Below, piece by piece: positions 1-11,347 of a stretch of 64,000 nt of DNA. The notes below the pieces were generated by a model that did not search any database, was not told the origin of the DNA, and saw only the letters and a list, made by a program, of their open reading frames with translations. Numbering within the stretch: position 1 is the stretch's first letter; each line of letters starts with the position of its first letter. The stretch lies in assembly GCA_026315105.1 (NCBI GenBank), contig CM048751.1, positions 336,008,649 through 336,072,648 of the forward strand. The letters run 5' to 3'. The position numbers and the translations under genes were made by a program. This DNA is from Locusta migratoria (Eukaryota > Arthropoda > Insecta > Orthoptera > Acrididae).

Positions 1-276
1 GCGCGGCGCCTAGACATGTTGGGCCACTTGGGCGATGGGGGTTGGACTTTTGGAGAGTTCCCTCAGAGCTACTGAAGTCTCTGGGAGAACCAGCCATGAC
101 AAAATTGTTTCACCTGGTGTGTAAGATGTATGAGATAGGCGAAGTACCCTCAGACTTTAAGAAAAATGTTATAATCCCCACACCAAAGAAAGCAGGTGCA
201 GACAGGTGTGAAAACTACAGAACCATGTTTAATAAGTCATGGTTGCAAAATATTAACATGAATTATTTACAGAAGG

Positions 277-762
277 ATGGAAAAGCTGGTAGAAGTCGAC
301 CTCGGGGAAGATCAGTTTGGGTTCAGGAGAAATGTAGGAACACCGGAGGCAATACTCACTTTACGGCTTCTCCTAGAAGATAGATTAAGAAAAGGCAAAC
401 CTACATTTCTAGCTTTTGTAGATTTGGAGAAGGCTTTTGACAATGTTGATTGGAATAAACTCTTTCAAGTTCTGAAGCAAGCAGGAGTAAAATATAGGGA
501 GCGTAAGGTTATTTACAACTTGTACAAAAACCAGACAGCGGTTGTCAGAGTTGAAGGGCATGAAAGGGATGCAGTGGTTCGAAAGGGAGTAAGACAGGGT
601 AGTAACCTTTCTCCAATGTTATTCAATTGGTACATTGAGCAAGCTATAAAGGAAAGCAAGGAGAAATTTGGTGAAGGAATTAAAGTTCAGGGGGAAGAAT
701 TAAAAACATTACGTTTTGCCGACGACATAGTAAATCTGGCAGAGACAGCAAAGAGCAGTTGA
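277..762 (+). pseudogene. RT palm-domain fragment of RTE-like LINE copy 1
   Basis: About 161 codons are open. RT motifs appear in order: FLAFVDLEKAFDNVDW (motif A, with the first catalytic Asp) near residues 44-59, GVRQGSNLSPMLFN (motif B) near 104-117, and LRFADDIVNLA (motif C, catalytic Asp pair) near 145-155. Of the four RTE-like copies in the window, this is the only one with the canonical FADD box in a long open frame. The product would be the cDNA-synthesising domain of a target-primed retrotransposon. The frame is cut off from the upstream fingers (42-383, another frame) and from the thumb downstream, so it cannot make a full protein. Confidence 0.8.
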
Positions 763-1469
763 ACGGAATGGACAGTGTGCTGAAAGGTGCTTATAAGATG
801 AACATTAACAGGAGCAAAACTAGGATAATGGAGTGCTGTCTAAGAAAATCGGGTGATGCTGAAGGAATTAGATTAGGTAACGAAGCAATAAAGGCAGTAC
901 ATGAGTTCTGTTACTTGGGCAGTAAAATATCAAATTATGGTCGCAGTACAGAGGATATAAAATGCAGAATAGCAATGGGTAGAAAAGCGTTCTTGAAAAA
1001 GAGAAATTTGTTAACATCGAATATTGATTTAAGCCTAAGGAAGTCCTTTCTGAAGGCATTTGTATGGAGTGTTGCCTTGTATGGGAGTGAAACATGGACG
1101 ATAAACAGTGCGGACAGGAAGAGGATTGAGGCTTTTGAAATATGGTGCTACAGAAGAATGCTGAAGATTAGGTGGGTAGATCGCGTAACTAATGAGGAGG
1201 TACTGAACAGAATTGGGGAGAAAAGAAATTTCTGGCATACCTTGACTAAAAGAAGGGATAGATTGGTAGGGCACATTCTTAGACATCAAGGGATTGTGAA
1301 TTTAGCGTTGGAGGGAAGTGTGTGGGGTAAAAACAGCAGAGGAAGACCAAGAGATGGATACAGTAAGCAGATTCAGACAGATGTAGGTTGCTGTTCTTAT
1401 GTGGAGATGAAGAGGCTTGCTCAGGATAGGGTATTGTGGAGAGCTGCATCAAACCAGTCTCCGGACTGA
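759..1469 (+). pseudogene. RT thumb/C-terminal segment of RTE-like LINE copy 1
   Basis: About 236 codons continue the RT in a shifted frame. The segment runs from the thumb (CYLGSKISNYGRSTEDIKCR, residues about 51-70) through a conserved C-terminal stretch with WTINSADRKRIEAFEIWCYR and VGHILRHQG. These blocks are typical of RTE-like elements, whose ORF2 lacks RNase H. The frame ends just before the (AAC)n tail, so the natural 3' end of the coding region is kept. The 759 start is only an internal Met; the true upstream continuation is the preceding frame, and a one- or two-base indel near 745-760 separates them. Confidence 0.8.
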
Positions 1470-1473
1470 AGAC

Positions 1474-1474
1474 C

Positions 1475-1508
<34 letters not shown>
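1474..1508 (+). repeat. (AAC)n 3' tail of the LINE
   Basis: About twelve AAC units follow the LINE 3' sequence GACTGAAGACCAC. The same short AAC tail closes the other RTE-like copies (7137-7146, 50890-50903 and, in reverse, 57431-57440). It is therefore the element's own 3' terminus expanded at this copy, not an unrelated microsatellite. Confidence 0.85.
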
Positions 1509-1616
1509 GTTCGGGTCCACGTGTTTTTTCTGCGCCGCTGTTGTACCAATGGTTTTGCATTGCATTAGCAATTTAATGGATTCTGATGCGTGGTTTTGTT
1601 TAAGGTAGTGTCATGC

Positions 1617-2367
1617 CAGACAAAATTTCTAGTTGCTGCGAAGAATGGCAGCTAGATCTCAATGTAGAAAAATGTGAGCTGATGCGCATGAGTAGGAAAA
1701 ACAATCCCATTATGTTCGAATACAGCATTAGTAGTGAGCTTCTTGATGCTGTCGCGTTGCTCAAATATCTAGGCGTAACATTGTAGAGCGATATGAAATG
1801 GAACGAACATGTAAGGACAGTTGTGAGTAAGGCGGACAGCCGACTTCGGTTTATTGGGAGAATTTTGGGAAGATGTACTTCATCTGTAAAGGAGACTGAG
1901 TATAAGACGCTTATACGACCACGTCTTGAGCATTGCTCAAGTGTTTGGGACCGCAGCCGATCAGTTTAAAGGAAAACAGAAGCAGTTCAGAGGCGAGCAG
2001 CTAGGTTTGTTACTGGTAGGTTCCACAAATGCGCGAGTGTCACGGAAATGCTCCGGCAACTCAATTGGGGATCACTAGAGGAAAGACGACGTTCTTTTCG
2101 TGAATTTCTGTTGAGGAAATGTAGAGGGCCGAAATTTGAAGCTGAGTGTAGTACGATATTGCTGCCGCCTAGCTACATTTCGCGTAGTGATCACAAAGAC
2201 AAGGTAAGAGAAAATAGGGCTCGTACAGAGGCATATAGGCATTCTTTTTTTTCCTCGTAATATTTGGGAGTGGAATAGGGAAGGAAATGCCTAGTAGTGG
2301 TACAGTGTACCCTCCGTCACGCACCTTACGGTGGATTGCGGAGTATGTATATAGATGCCCTTTCGCG
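1617..2367 (+). mobile_element. CR1-like LINE 3' fragment
   Basis: The sequence matches, in the opposite orientation, the element at 15775-16645. Translated in pieces it gives the end of an RT and its thumb: CEEWQL.LNVEKC, MRMSRKNNPIMFEYSIS, KYLGVTL and LEERRRSFREFLLRKCRGP. Premature stops and indels interrupt it. The catalytic box is missing because this copy is truncated 5' of 'KISS'. The 3' end reads TTGCGGAGTATGTATATAGAT, a degenerate form of the GTAGAT-rich tail seen in the other copy. The clade call (CR1/L2 type) rests on the thumb signature. Confidence 0.75.
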
Positions 2368-2855
2368 TTCTGGTTGCTGTTCCTCTGGCGCATTTTTCCT
2401 AGTTTCCTGTACTCGAACTGTTGTGGTTAACAGGTTTTCTTCCTCCATATCATTGGTATTTCGTCATGGTCCTTTTCTCCATTTAGTACTGCTTTTGAAT
2501 GGTCTGGTTCAAGTTGTGAAATTTTTGTAGAATAAACTGTGTAGTCTTTTGACACCAGTGGCGGCCATGTGGCAGAGATCAGAACTTGTTTGGCCCTTGG
2601 CAGTGTGCTATCTTGTTACGCTTGCAGGACAAGTACAGACAAACCAGCCCTCAGCTACTGGTATAGTGTAACCTAATTTCAATGCCGTGTTAAGATTGCG
2701 CTAATTTCAAACTATCAAAAGTTACTGAAATCTTTATCTAGTAAAACGCAATCTTTCATCTTGTCATTTGTACTTTTAAAAAATGTTGTAAAATTGGTGA
2801 ATATTTAACCTTTACCCTTACCAACCTCAATTATTGTAAACTGATTCTTTCAAAT
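2368..2855. other. Unassigned DNA with one weak candidate exon
   Basis: No transposon signature was seen. The only feature is the short signal-peptide-like frame at 2567-2660, listed separately. Confidence 0.4.
2567..2660 (+). CDS. Weak candidate signal-peptide exon
   Basis: An ATG in a fair context (GGCGGCCATGTGG) opens a 34-codon frame that starts MWQRSELVWPLAVCYLVTLA, which resembles a secretory signal peptide (short polar start, hydrophobic core, small residues, then GQVQTNQPSATG). A possible splice donor, CTG|GTATAG, follows at 2661; without splicing a stop comes at 2669-2671. The donor is only moderate and I found no partner exon downstream, so this may be chance. The promoter is not evident. 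I do not recognise a family. Confidence 0.22.
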
Positions 2856-3076
2856 ACGCCGCTAAGCAAATGTTCAAATGTTTGTATAGCTTATGGGACA
2901 TAATTACGGGGTCATCAGTCCCTAAACTTACAAACCACTTATGAACTAACTAACACTAAGGACGGCACAAATACCAATGCCCGAGGGGGGATTCGAACCC
3001 CCGACCGTAGTGGCCGTGCAGACCGTGACTGGTGCTCCGCAGTCCCCTCGGCGACCGAGGCCGGCACGCCGCTAAG
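2856..3076 (-). mobile_element. tRNA-derived SINE, type A, with target duplication
   Basis: An 11-bp direct repeat, ACGCCGCTAAG (2856-2866 and 3066-3076), flanks the element. On the minus strand it carries a tRNA-like head (A-box-like GGTCGCCGAGG, B-box GGGTTCGAATCC) and the shared tail that ends ATTTGAACATTTG. Both flanks and both termini are intact. SINEs borrow LINE proteins, so it encodes nothing. Confidence 0.93.
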
Positions 3077-3905
3077 TCCTTCAGGTTTTTGGCTTTCCTT
3101 TTCAATAATTGACCAGTATGTTTTTATTGTTACACTAATATTAAAGTGCTTACCCACTTAAGCCACCAGCTTGATACATGTGTTCTCTTACATTAAATTA
3201 AATTGCTTTTTTTGGTGGCAATTAACTTGCTATCTGGAAAAATATATTATTTGATTCCACCTCCTCTTCCTGTTCCACAAATGTTTGCAGGTTAACCTAA
3301 TCGCAATTAAATATTGAGGTACCACAAGAATACAGCTACCAAAACGAATCCTTTAGTCAGAAAAGGAATATTAATGATTATTTTATGGTGAAAGGTGAGT
3401 ATCTGCCAATAATTTATTGGTTCCTAAGATTGATAGCCGTTGTTTGTTTGCTAGTTGCCAAGCTAATTGCTTCGAACTGTTGAGTTGAATTTCGTCATCC
3501 GTCACAAGTTTAGCATCATTTGCGAAAAGGTATACTATTGCAAATGATGCTAGGAAATATTCGTAATTTTCCACAGGAAGTTTAATGTGTCATCCGCTTA
3601 AGAGTTAATTACACTCCTTTCCTGTGTCGAATCGATGTTACGGTTATAGAATTTCTAGGGAATTTGGATTTAGGTGGACGGTAGTGATAAAAAAAACTAC
3701 TATAACAATACATCTTGAAGAGATAAGGCTATAAGTTTCAAGGTTTGTGGAATCAGGATTAGCTACTGTACATCGGAGAAGGCTAGTTGGTTTTAAAATG
3801 GTGATTGAAGTTAATGCTTTGTGGCAAAATTAAATAGCTCGTTTGTGCGATGTGGCTATTGAATGTCGGTTTTTTGTGTGGGTAGTGGTCATGAATCACA
3901 GACAT
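3077..3905. other. Unassigned non-coding DNA
   Basis: AT-rich sequence. A 63-codon minus frame at 3383-3574 has no recognisable features. No repeat family was identified. Confidence 0.4.
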
Positions 3906-4310
3906 TGCCGAAGTGGGGTGGCTTGTGTGCCTCAACGATACAGATAGCTGTACCGTAGGTGCAACCACAGCGGAGGGATATCTGTGGAGAGGCCAGACAA
4001 ACTTGTGGTTCCTGAAGAGGGGCAGCAGCCTTTTCAGTAGTTATAGGGGCAACAGTCTGGATGATTGACTGAGCTGGCCTTGTAACATCAGCTAATGTGG
4101 CTTTGCCACACAGTTTCTGCGAACGGCTGAAAGCAAGGGGAAACTACAGCCGTTACTTTTACCGAGGACATGCAGCTCTACTGTATGAACATATGATGAT
4201 GGCATCCTCTCGGGTAAAATATTCCGGAGGTAAAATAGTCCCCCATTCGGATCTCCGGGCGGGGACTACTCAGGAGGATGTGATCATCTGGAAAGACAAC
4301 TGGCATTCTA

Positions 4311-5030
4311 CGGATCGGAGCGTGGAATGTTAGATCCCTTAATCGGGTAGGGAAGCTAGAAAATTTAAAAAGAGAAATGGATAGGTTGAAGTTAGATATA
4401 GTGGGGATTAGTGAAGTTCGGTGGAAAGAGGAACAGGATTTCTGGTCAGGCGAGTACAGGATTATAAATACAAAATCAGTTGGGGGTATTACAGGAGTAA
4501 TGAATAAGAAAATAGGAACGCAGGTAAACTACTATTAGCAACACAGTGATCGCATTATCGTAGTCAAGATAGATACGAAGCTAACACCGACCACAGTAGT
4601 ACAGGTTTATATGCCAACTAGCTCTGCCGATGATGAGGAGATAGAAGAAATATATGAGGAGCTAAAGGAAATTATTCAGAAAATTAAGGGATAGGAAAAC
4701 TTAATTGTTATGGGAGATTGGAATTCGGTAGTAGGACAAGGAAGGCAAGGGAAGATAGTAGGTGAATATGGTATGGGCAAAAGGAATGAAAGAGGAAGCC
4801 GCCTGGTAGAATTTTGCACGGAACATAAATTTAGTTATAACAAACACATGGTTTAAGAATCAAAAAAGAAGGTTGTATACGTGGAAGAGACCAGGAGACT
4901 CCGGGAGATATCACACAGATTTTATAATGGTAAGACATAGATTTCGGAACCAGGTTCTAAACTGTAAGACATACCCAGGAGCAGATATAAACTCTGACCA
5001 TAACTTGTTGGTTATGAACTGTAGGCTGAA
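4311..5030 (+). pseudogene. APE-type endonuclease domain of LINE copy 2, broken
   Basis: The domain nicks the target DNA for target-primed reverse transcription. Visible blocks in order are WNVRSLNRVGKLENLKREMD (about 4322-4381), IVGISEVRW with the catalytic Glu, VYMPTSSADDEE, MGDWNS with the catalytic Asp/Asn pair (about 4710-4727), and NSDHNLL with the terminal Asp-His (about 4990-5010). In-frame stops interrupt it near 4538, 4692 and 4855, so no full-length domain can be made. The order and spacing match the APE-like endonuclease of RTE elements. The third part is fused in frame with the RT in the next entry. Confidence 0.78.
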
Positions 5031-6267
5031 ACTGAAGAAACTACAAAAAGGTAGGAAAATAAGGAGATGGGATCTGGATAAATTGAAGGAACCTGGAGTT
5101 CTTAAAAATTTCAGAGGGAGCTTTAGGCAACAATTGACAGAAACGGGGGAAAATAAAACAGTAAAGGAGGAATGGGTAGCATTGAGAGATGATATAGTGA
5201 AGGCAGCAGAGGACAAAATAGGTAGGAAGGCAAGACCTACAAAAAATCCTTGGATATCACAGGAGATACTAAATTTAATCGATGAAAGGAGAATATATAA
5301 AAATGCAGTAAATGAAACAGCCAAAATGGAGTACAGACGACTAAGAAATGAGATTGACAGGATGTGTAAAATGGCTAAGCAGGAGTGGCTAGAAGGCAAA
5401 TGCAAGAATTTAGAAGAATGTATAAATAGGGGGAAAATAGATACAGCCTACAGGAAAATAAAAGAAACACTTGGTGATAAGAAAAGCAGCTCTATGAATA
5501 TCAAGGACTCTGACGGAAAACCAGTTCTCAGCAAAGAAGGGAAAGCTGAAACGTGGAAAGAGTATATAGAGAGGCTCTGTGAAGGAAATGAACTTAGCGG
5601 CAATATTGTAGAAAGGGGAGAAGAAGTAGATGAGGATGAAATAGGAGATACTATACTGAGAGATGAATTTGACGGAGCACTGAAAGATCTAAGTCGAAAC
5701 AAGGCCCCTGGAGTAGATGATATTCCCTCAGAGCTACTGAAGTCTCTGGGAGAACCAGCCATGACAAAATTGTTTCACCTGGTGTGTAAGATGTATGAGA
5801 CAGGTGAAGTACCCTCAGACTTTAAGAAAAATGTTATAATCCCCATTCCAAAAAAATCAAGTTCAGTCAGGTGTGAAAACTACATAACAATCAGTTTAAT
5901 AAGTCATGCTTGCAAAATGTTAACACGAATTATTTACAGAAGGATGGAAAAGCTCGTAGAAGCCGAACTCGGGGAGGATCAGTTTGGGTTCAAGAGAAAT
6001 GTAGGAACTCGGGAGGCAATACTCACTTTACGGCTTATCCTGGAAGATAGATTAAGAAAAAGCAAACCTACATTTCTAGCTTTTGTAGATTTGGAGAAGG
6101 CTTTTGACAATGTTGATTGGAATAAACTCTTTCAAGTTCTGAAGGAAGCAGGAGTAAAATATAGGGAGCGTAAGGTTATTTACAACTTGTACAAAAACCA
6201 GACAGCGGTTGTCAGAGTTGAAGGGCATGAAAGGGATGCAGTGGAAGGGAGTAAGATAGGGTTGTAG
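4873..6267 (+). pseudogene. Endonuclease C-terminus plus RT N-terminus of LINE copy 2
   Basis: A 464-codon frame, the longest in the window. Residues 1-60 are the end of the endonuclease (GADINSDHNLLVMNC near 36-50). Residues about 60-280 are the basic, helical linker. Residues about 280-464 are the RT fingers and the start of the palm, including DDIPSELLKSLGEPA, KKNVIIPIPKK and FLAFVDLEKAFDNVDW. It stops at 6265-6267, where a deletion relative to copy 1 destroys motif B. The length is high for a window with no host genes, but it is plainly transposon sequence because it repeats at 57-1508, 49941-50903 and 57431-60115. Confidence 0.82.
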
Positions 6268-6668
6268 CCTTTCTCCAATGTTATTCAATTTGTACATTGA
6301 GCAAGCTATAAAGGAAAGCAAGGAGAAATTTGGTGAAGGAATTAATGTTCAGGGGGAAGAATTAAAAACATTGCGTTTTGCCGAAGACATAGTACTTCTG
6401 TCAGATACAGCAAAGGACCTGGAAGAGCAACTGAACTGAATGGACAGTGTGCTGAAAGGTGCATATAAGATGAACATTAACAAGAGCAAAACTAGGGTAA
6501 TGGAGTGCAGTCTAAGAAAAGCAGGTGGTGCTGAAGGAATAAGATTAGGTAACTAAGCAATAAAGGAGGTAGACGAGTTTTGTTACTTGGGCAGTAAAAT
6601 AACAAATGATGGTCGCAGTACAGATGATATAAAATTCAAAATGGCAATGGGTAGAAAAGCGTAGAAAT

Positions 6669-7022
6669 TTGTTAATATCGAATATTGATTTAAGCCTAAG
6701 GAAGTCCTTTCTGAAGGCATTTGTATGGAGTGTTGCCTTTTATGGGAGTGAGACGTGGACGATAAACAGTGCGGACAGGAAGAGGATTGAGGCTTTTGAA
6801 ATATGGTGCTACAGAAGAATGCTGAAGATTAGGTGGGTGGATCGCGTAACTAATGAGGAAGTACTGAACAGAATTGGGGAGAAAAGAAATTTCTGGCATA
6901 CCTTGACTAAAAGAAGGGATAGATTGGTAGGGCACATTCTTAGACATCAAGGAATTGTGAATTTAGCGTTGGAGGGAAGTGTGTGGGGTAAAAACCGCAG
7001 AGGAAGACTAAGAGATGGATAA
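6669..7022 (+). pseudogene. RT C-terminal segment of LINE copy 2
   Basis: About 117 codons match residues about 88-200 of the thumb/C-terminal frame of copy 1, including WTINSADRKRIEAFEIWCYR and VGHILRHQG. A stop near 7020 (GATGGATAAAG, where copy 1 has GATGGATACAG) ends the frame early. A small deletion near 6660 removes the lysine-rich stretch present in copy 1. Confidence 0.78.
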
Positions 7023-7146
7023 AGTAAGCAGATTCAGACAGATGTAGGTTGCCGTTCTTGTATGGAGATGAAGAGGCTTGCTCAGGATAGGGTATTGTGG
7101 AGAGCTCCATCAAATCAGTCTCCGGACTGAAGACCGCAACAACAAG

Positions 7147-10044
7147 TAGCCAGTTCCGAAGGGAGTTGGCGTGGAAATTTGGATAGAGCAGTCTTAATGT
7201 ATTTGTATGAGTCCTGAGGGAGTTCATTGAGCTACTCAAGGGTCGTGTACGTTATTAGTAGTGTTTGGCTGGCTCTGATTACAAATTGTGCAATTATAAT
7301 CCGTGAGTACGAGAAGTTCAATAGACCAACTTAACTTCCGATACTTACCTTGAAAATCAACTGTGGCTCATAGAAACAATGAAAATTTTAGGACTTGGGA
7401 CCAATAACATGTATTTGGAGATCTCGCAAGTAACCATCTGACAGCTGAGAGCGACTTCGGTTTGGAGGGAAATGTTATAATATTGTTTATAGGATTTGAT
7501 AAGACTCCAACAGCTGCCGTAAACTCTTAGCTTGTATCAAGGCCTGTTTAACACGAAATACGGAGCTGTAGGTGATGCTGGTGCCTTACGTTTTTTCTTT
7601 CATTTTTCCGTATTAACTTAAAAAGATAATCAGAGGGGATAACTGTATAGCAGTCACTCGTAAGCTAAGTATTGTATGTAGTGTTCTATTATAACCGAAT
7701 AAAACAGAAATCAGCGTGGAGGCGTACAAAAAAGGATTCACATATCGTATTTATCTCGTAGTTTGAATGGAGCTTCACAGAAAAGGAGGAATAAAGGAAA
7801 AAAATTGTAACATCAAAAAACATCAGACCAGGAAAGTAGTATCTCTGGTTTATTGTTAGAATCAACTCCCGTCACAAAGTCAATGATCTAATAAAGTATA
7901 TGTATTGGGATACTTTTGGGGATAAATATATCAGAAAGATAAAAATAAATCAAATCTCTTAAAATATTAAAGAAAATAATAAGAAACGGTATAAAAAAGC
8001 GATATTGCGTGTTGTCAAGGATTTTATTAGAATTGATATAATCATCGACATATAGAAAAGGAATTTCTGTGTATAGAGACGATTTTACGAAGACTGTAAA
8101 CTAAAAGTGAAAGAAAATATTACGACAGGATTGGACACTTTGAAGATATTTACTGTGAAGTAATTTTTCCTACAAGAAAATATTAAATAAAAATAATTTA
8201 TGTCAGAAGTTTGTAATAATCAAAGAGTACAGGTATAAACGAAATTACGTATCGTTCATTATTGAACTGTGTCTAGTCGAGGTAAAGTGATGTTTATGTT
8301 AGTATTCTGACGATAATTTCATTGGAGAAGATAGGAAAGGTGCTCTGATATTCTACCTATAACATAACCTTTTAATTTGCATTTATTTGTTTTTATCAAA
8401 GTTATATGTTGACAAGGTATATTTAGGTGGCTCGAAATTTAATTTACTGCATCGCCAGATTATACGTGGTAGTGGCAACTTACACTGTTGGACTTTCGTT
8501 CACATTTAAGGGGTAAATTCACCCTGAACGGTATTCATCATTTAGATCCGTATTAGGGATTTTCTTAAATATTGAGAGTCAGATGCGTGTCTTTTATTAT
8601 GTTAATGCCGTATACAAGCTCTGTTACGAACTTTCCTAACGTGATAGGCCACGAAAGGGCTAAAATTATAACTTACTCGTATGTATTTTCTGTATGTAAT
8701 TTTATGTAAGTTACATTAAAGGCTATTCAAATTGCGTTAGGCGAGTCATGTCGTTACAAACACTTTTACCCTCCGCAAGCCTCTGTATGGTGTTCACACA
8801 CCACGAAAGGTGGCAGGTGTATGTAATTTTTCATAGATAGCGAGGAGGAGGAGACAGAGAGGGAAAGGATATGTTCAAAGACAGGAAAGAGGAGTTGATC
8901 AGAGAAATAAGGAAGGGGCAGGTGAACATAGAGAAGACTGGGGGGATGGACTAATGGAAGATTCGAATAAATGAGAGTACATCATGAAGGAAATGTTACT
9001 GTGAATTCTGTGTACCATTGTTTATATCAGAAGGAGGGGGAAGGAGATATATACAAATAAGAGGGATGGATCGAGAAGGACGAAGGCTGATGTAGAGAAG
9101 AAAGTGAAGCGAGGAGGACATGGACAAATAGATGGGGTAGGAGGGATGGATAGAGAGAGGGGAAGAGATGTGTGTATCAACTTCTGTAACATAATGGCAG
9201 TTTCGAAGCATTGCCGGGATCATTCAATTATTTGCATATGATTTGTGGAACATTTATTAATTTTTGTGCATATATACATTGCTTTACTTTTTAAACTTTT
9301 GAAAACAGTGACAGAGCTCATAACTATATCAATCTCTAGTGCTGGTTACTTTCTCGGTTGTTACGCCGGTGAACAGAAGCAAGTCTGGAGTTGTGCGCAG
9401 CCTTTCTGCGCAGGTTTTGTCGTGCGTTTATGCGATCCGATTCTTGTCTCTGACCTCCAGTAACCATCTAGAAAACAGAAATATAAATTACAGCTTTGTG
9501 ACGTACATTCAAATATATATGGAGTAAATATAATATCTTACGAAACACATCTGAATACTTTTAGGGCAGCTTATAAATTACAGGACGACCCATGCACCAA
9601 TGGTACTGGCTTGCGTGCCGCATACACGCGGACTATCAACCCTCGGTTTCACTACAAAGGGCGGGTACGTATGGAAAGACAAAGGACAGGGTGAGAACAG
9701 GGGTAGCACTCATTTCATGAACTGAGTGGTTGATATACCGTGTTGACATTAGCGAATGTGTGAAAACGTAGCACTGCGAAATACTAACATCCGTTATTTT
9801 TCAGAGATAAGGCATATAGATTAATACGTCAGTCTTTGGGCACAGGCTACTCAGGAAAGCATCGTTACACAAATAGGTAAGGTGGAGTAATTAACAAAAG
9901 GAATTTAATAGGATGAGAATGGATATAATGGTGAATTAGAGAAATGTAGTGACGGGGAGAAAAATTCTGGTGAAGGTGTCTATAGGTTATCAAACACAAA
10001 ATCAAATAGGGGAGATACGGGAGTACGTCTTCTATGTACTAATA
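7147..10044. other. Unassigned non-coding DNA
   Basis: About 2.9 kb with no recognised coding region. A purine-rich stretch (about 8840-9170, GGAGGAGGAGAC type) stands out. At 8765-8830, CTCCGCAAGCC resembles a decayed CR1-like tail. A good donor-like GTAAGT on the minus strand near 7341 has no open exon before it. Frames at 9245-9527 are short and unrecognised. Confidence 0.4.
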
Positions 10045-11347
10045 CTAGCTAAAAACACGGCGTTGTCCGGGTATTTATTTATTTATTCCTGCCTTGAGTT
10101 AGAACTTCTCCTATTCCTTTTCTCTCTGTCTATATCCTTTTCTCTAAAAACATATAATGTTAATCGGAGTATATATAATAAATAAAGCTATCTTGTACAA
10201 TGTACATAATTATAAGTGTAGTATCCAAACAAAGAATGATAGTAATCAAAATACAAATGGCATATAAAACTCGTAGCCGGCCGCGGTGGCCGAGGAGACT
10301 GAGGCGCTCCAGTCACGGTCTGCACGGTCACTACGGTCGGGGGTTCGAATCCCCCCTCGGGCATGGATATTTGTGCCGTCCTAGTTCGTAAGTAGTTCAT
10401 AAGTAGTTTGTAAGTTTAGGGACTAATTGCCACGTAGTTAAGTCCCATAGACTATACAAACATTTGAACATTTTTTTTTTTGAATAAAACTCGTACAATA
10501 TCATATTCATTGAATTATCAGTTGCACAATTGTATACTTGTTCAGGTATATATTCATTTGTATAAGTGCTGTATGACTGTAAAATCTGTTGCGTATACAA
10601 ATAGTAGTAAAAACATAATAGACTAAAACTTGGTGCGTGATAGGGCGGTTTTCTACGAACTTTATTGTTTATGTGCTCATATCTCATAAACTAGTGTCGC
10701 ACTGTGATACAATTTCGAAGGTACATTCAGCTCTCTGTGTGTATACTTTCTGTAAAATTTCCTGCGGCTACGATTTGTAGTGTAGAAATTATAATTTGTA
10801 TCGTCATACCGAATGCCGTAGCGTTAATCAATGAACAGCGGAAAAGTCGTAAGAGAGAAACTTTTTCCGTTCATAAGTTTTCTATGGTTGTCAGCGAGAA
10901 TGAGTTCAGTAAAGGTTCGAAATTATGTTTAAAGTTGGTTGCAAGTCACTAAGTTGTGTGATTCTTATACAGTCTGTGAATAATGTTTCGTCGCTTTATG
11001 TAGCAGTTTCTTGCAACTATATTTTTTGACGTTGTGTCTCCTGAACCATTTGTCGCATATCGTTCTTACCCAGGCAGCATTGTTACCTCACGGTAAGGAA
11101 TATGTGCACCAAATTTGGTTGAAATCGGTCCAGTGGTTTAGGAGGAAATGAGCAGCATTTTCGTTTGATGCAGCAGTTTATTGCGCATCTCATATCGCGT
11201 GCACAATGTGTTCTACCTGATCCTAAGCTTACGGCGACCGTCCTCATGGATATCATACTTCCATAAACATTGGAAGAAAACTGTAGATTTGTATACAATA
11301 CGTACACACAAACATATGGACACTCTGCTTTATATATAAAGACTAGA
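10045..11347 (-). mobile_element. Helitron-like non-autonomous element, reverse orientation
   Basis: On the minus strand the element starts TCTAGTCTTTATATATAAAG (11347 downwards) and ends with a decayed hairpin and CTAG at 10048-10045. The bases just outside are A and T, as expected for Helitrons, which insert between A and T without target duplication. The body matches the copies at 31750-34330 and 51190-52456. A type A SINE sits inside it (10264-10495). There is no Rep/helicase frame, so it would depend on another element. Confidence 0.75.
10264..10495 (+). mobile_element. tRNA-derived SINE, type A, inside a Helitron
   Basis: It is flanked by the 12-bp direct repeat ATAAAACTCGTA (10264-10275 and 10484-10495). 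The head has GGTGGCCGAGG and GGTTCGAATCC boxes, and the tail ends in T-rich sequence after ACAAACATTTGAACA. It is younger than the Helitron it interrupts. Confidence 0.93.

Larger units (their letters stand above)
57..1508 (+). mobile_element. RTE-like non-LTR retrotransposon (LINE), copy 1, 5'-truncated
   Basis: The segment aligns closely with the reverse-transcriptase half of the longer copy at about 5725-7146. Homology begins abruptly near base 57; the first 56 bases do not match the upstream part of that copy, so this looks like a 5'-truncated insertion. It encodes RT palm and thumb segments in two shifted frames and ends in an (AAC)n tail. The protein resembles the BovB/RTE type often annotated as 'craniofacial development protein 2-like' endonuclease-reverse transcriptase; that clade call is from memory. 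There is no RNase H. Frameshifts near 200-280 and a stop near 741 make it non-functional. Confidence 0.88.
3910..7146 (+). mobile_element. RTE-like LINE, copy 2, longest copy
   Basis: This is the only RTE-like copy here with 5' sequence. A non-coding 5' region (about 3910-4310) precedes the endonuclease, then the RT and a short AAC tail after GACTGAAGACCGCAACAACAA. The left boundary is approximate. All frames are broken by stops and indels, and the RT catalytic box near 6377-6391 reads FAED rather than FADD, so it is doubly dead. The 5' region, which in this family precedes WNVRSLN, ends at the codons for that motif near 4322. Confidence 0.85.

Noticed and set aside
1279..1608. Frames with poly-Asn or poly-Val tracts
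   Set aside because: They are translations of the (AAC)n tail of a LINE, not proteins.
4873..6267. A 464-codon open frame as a host gene
   Set aside because: It carries LINE endonuclease and RT motifs and is repeated three more times in the window.
7341..7440. A minus-strand exon ending at a GTAAGT donor
   Set aside because: All three frames of the block before the donor contain stops; it could only be untranslated.
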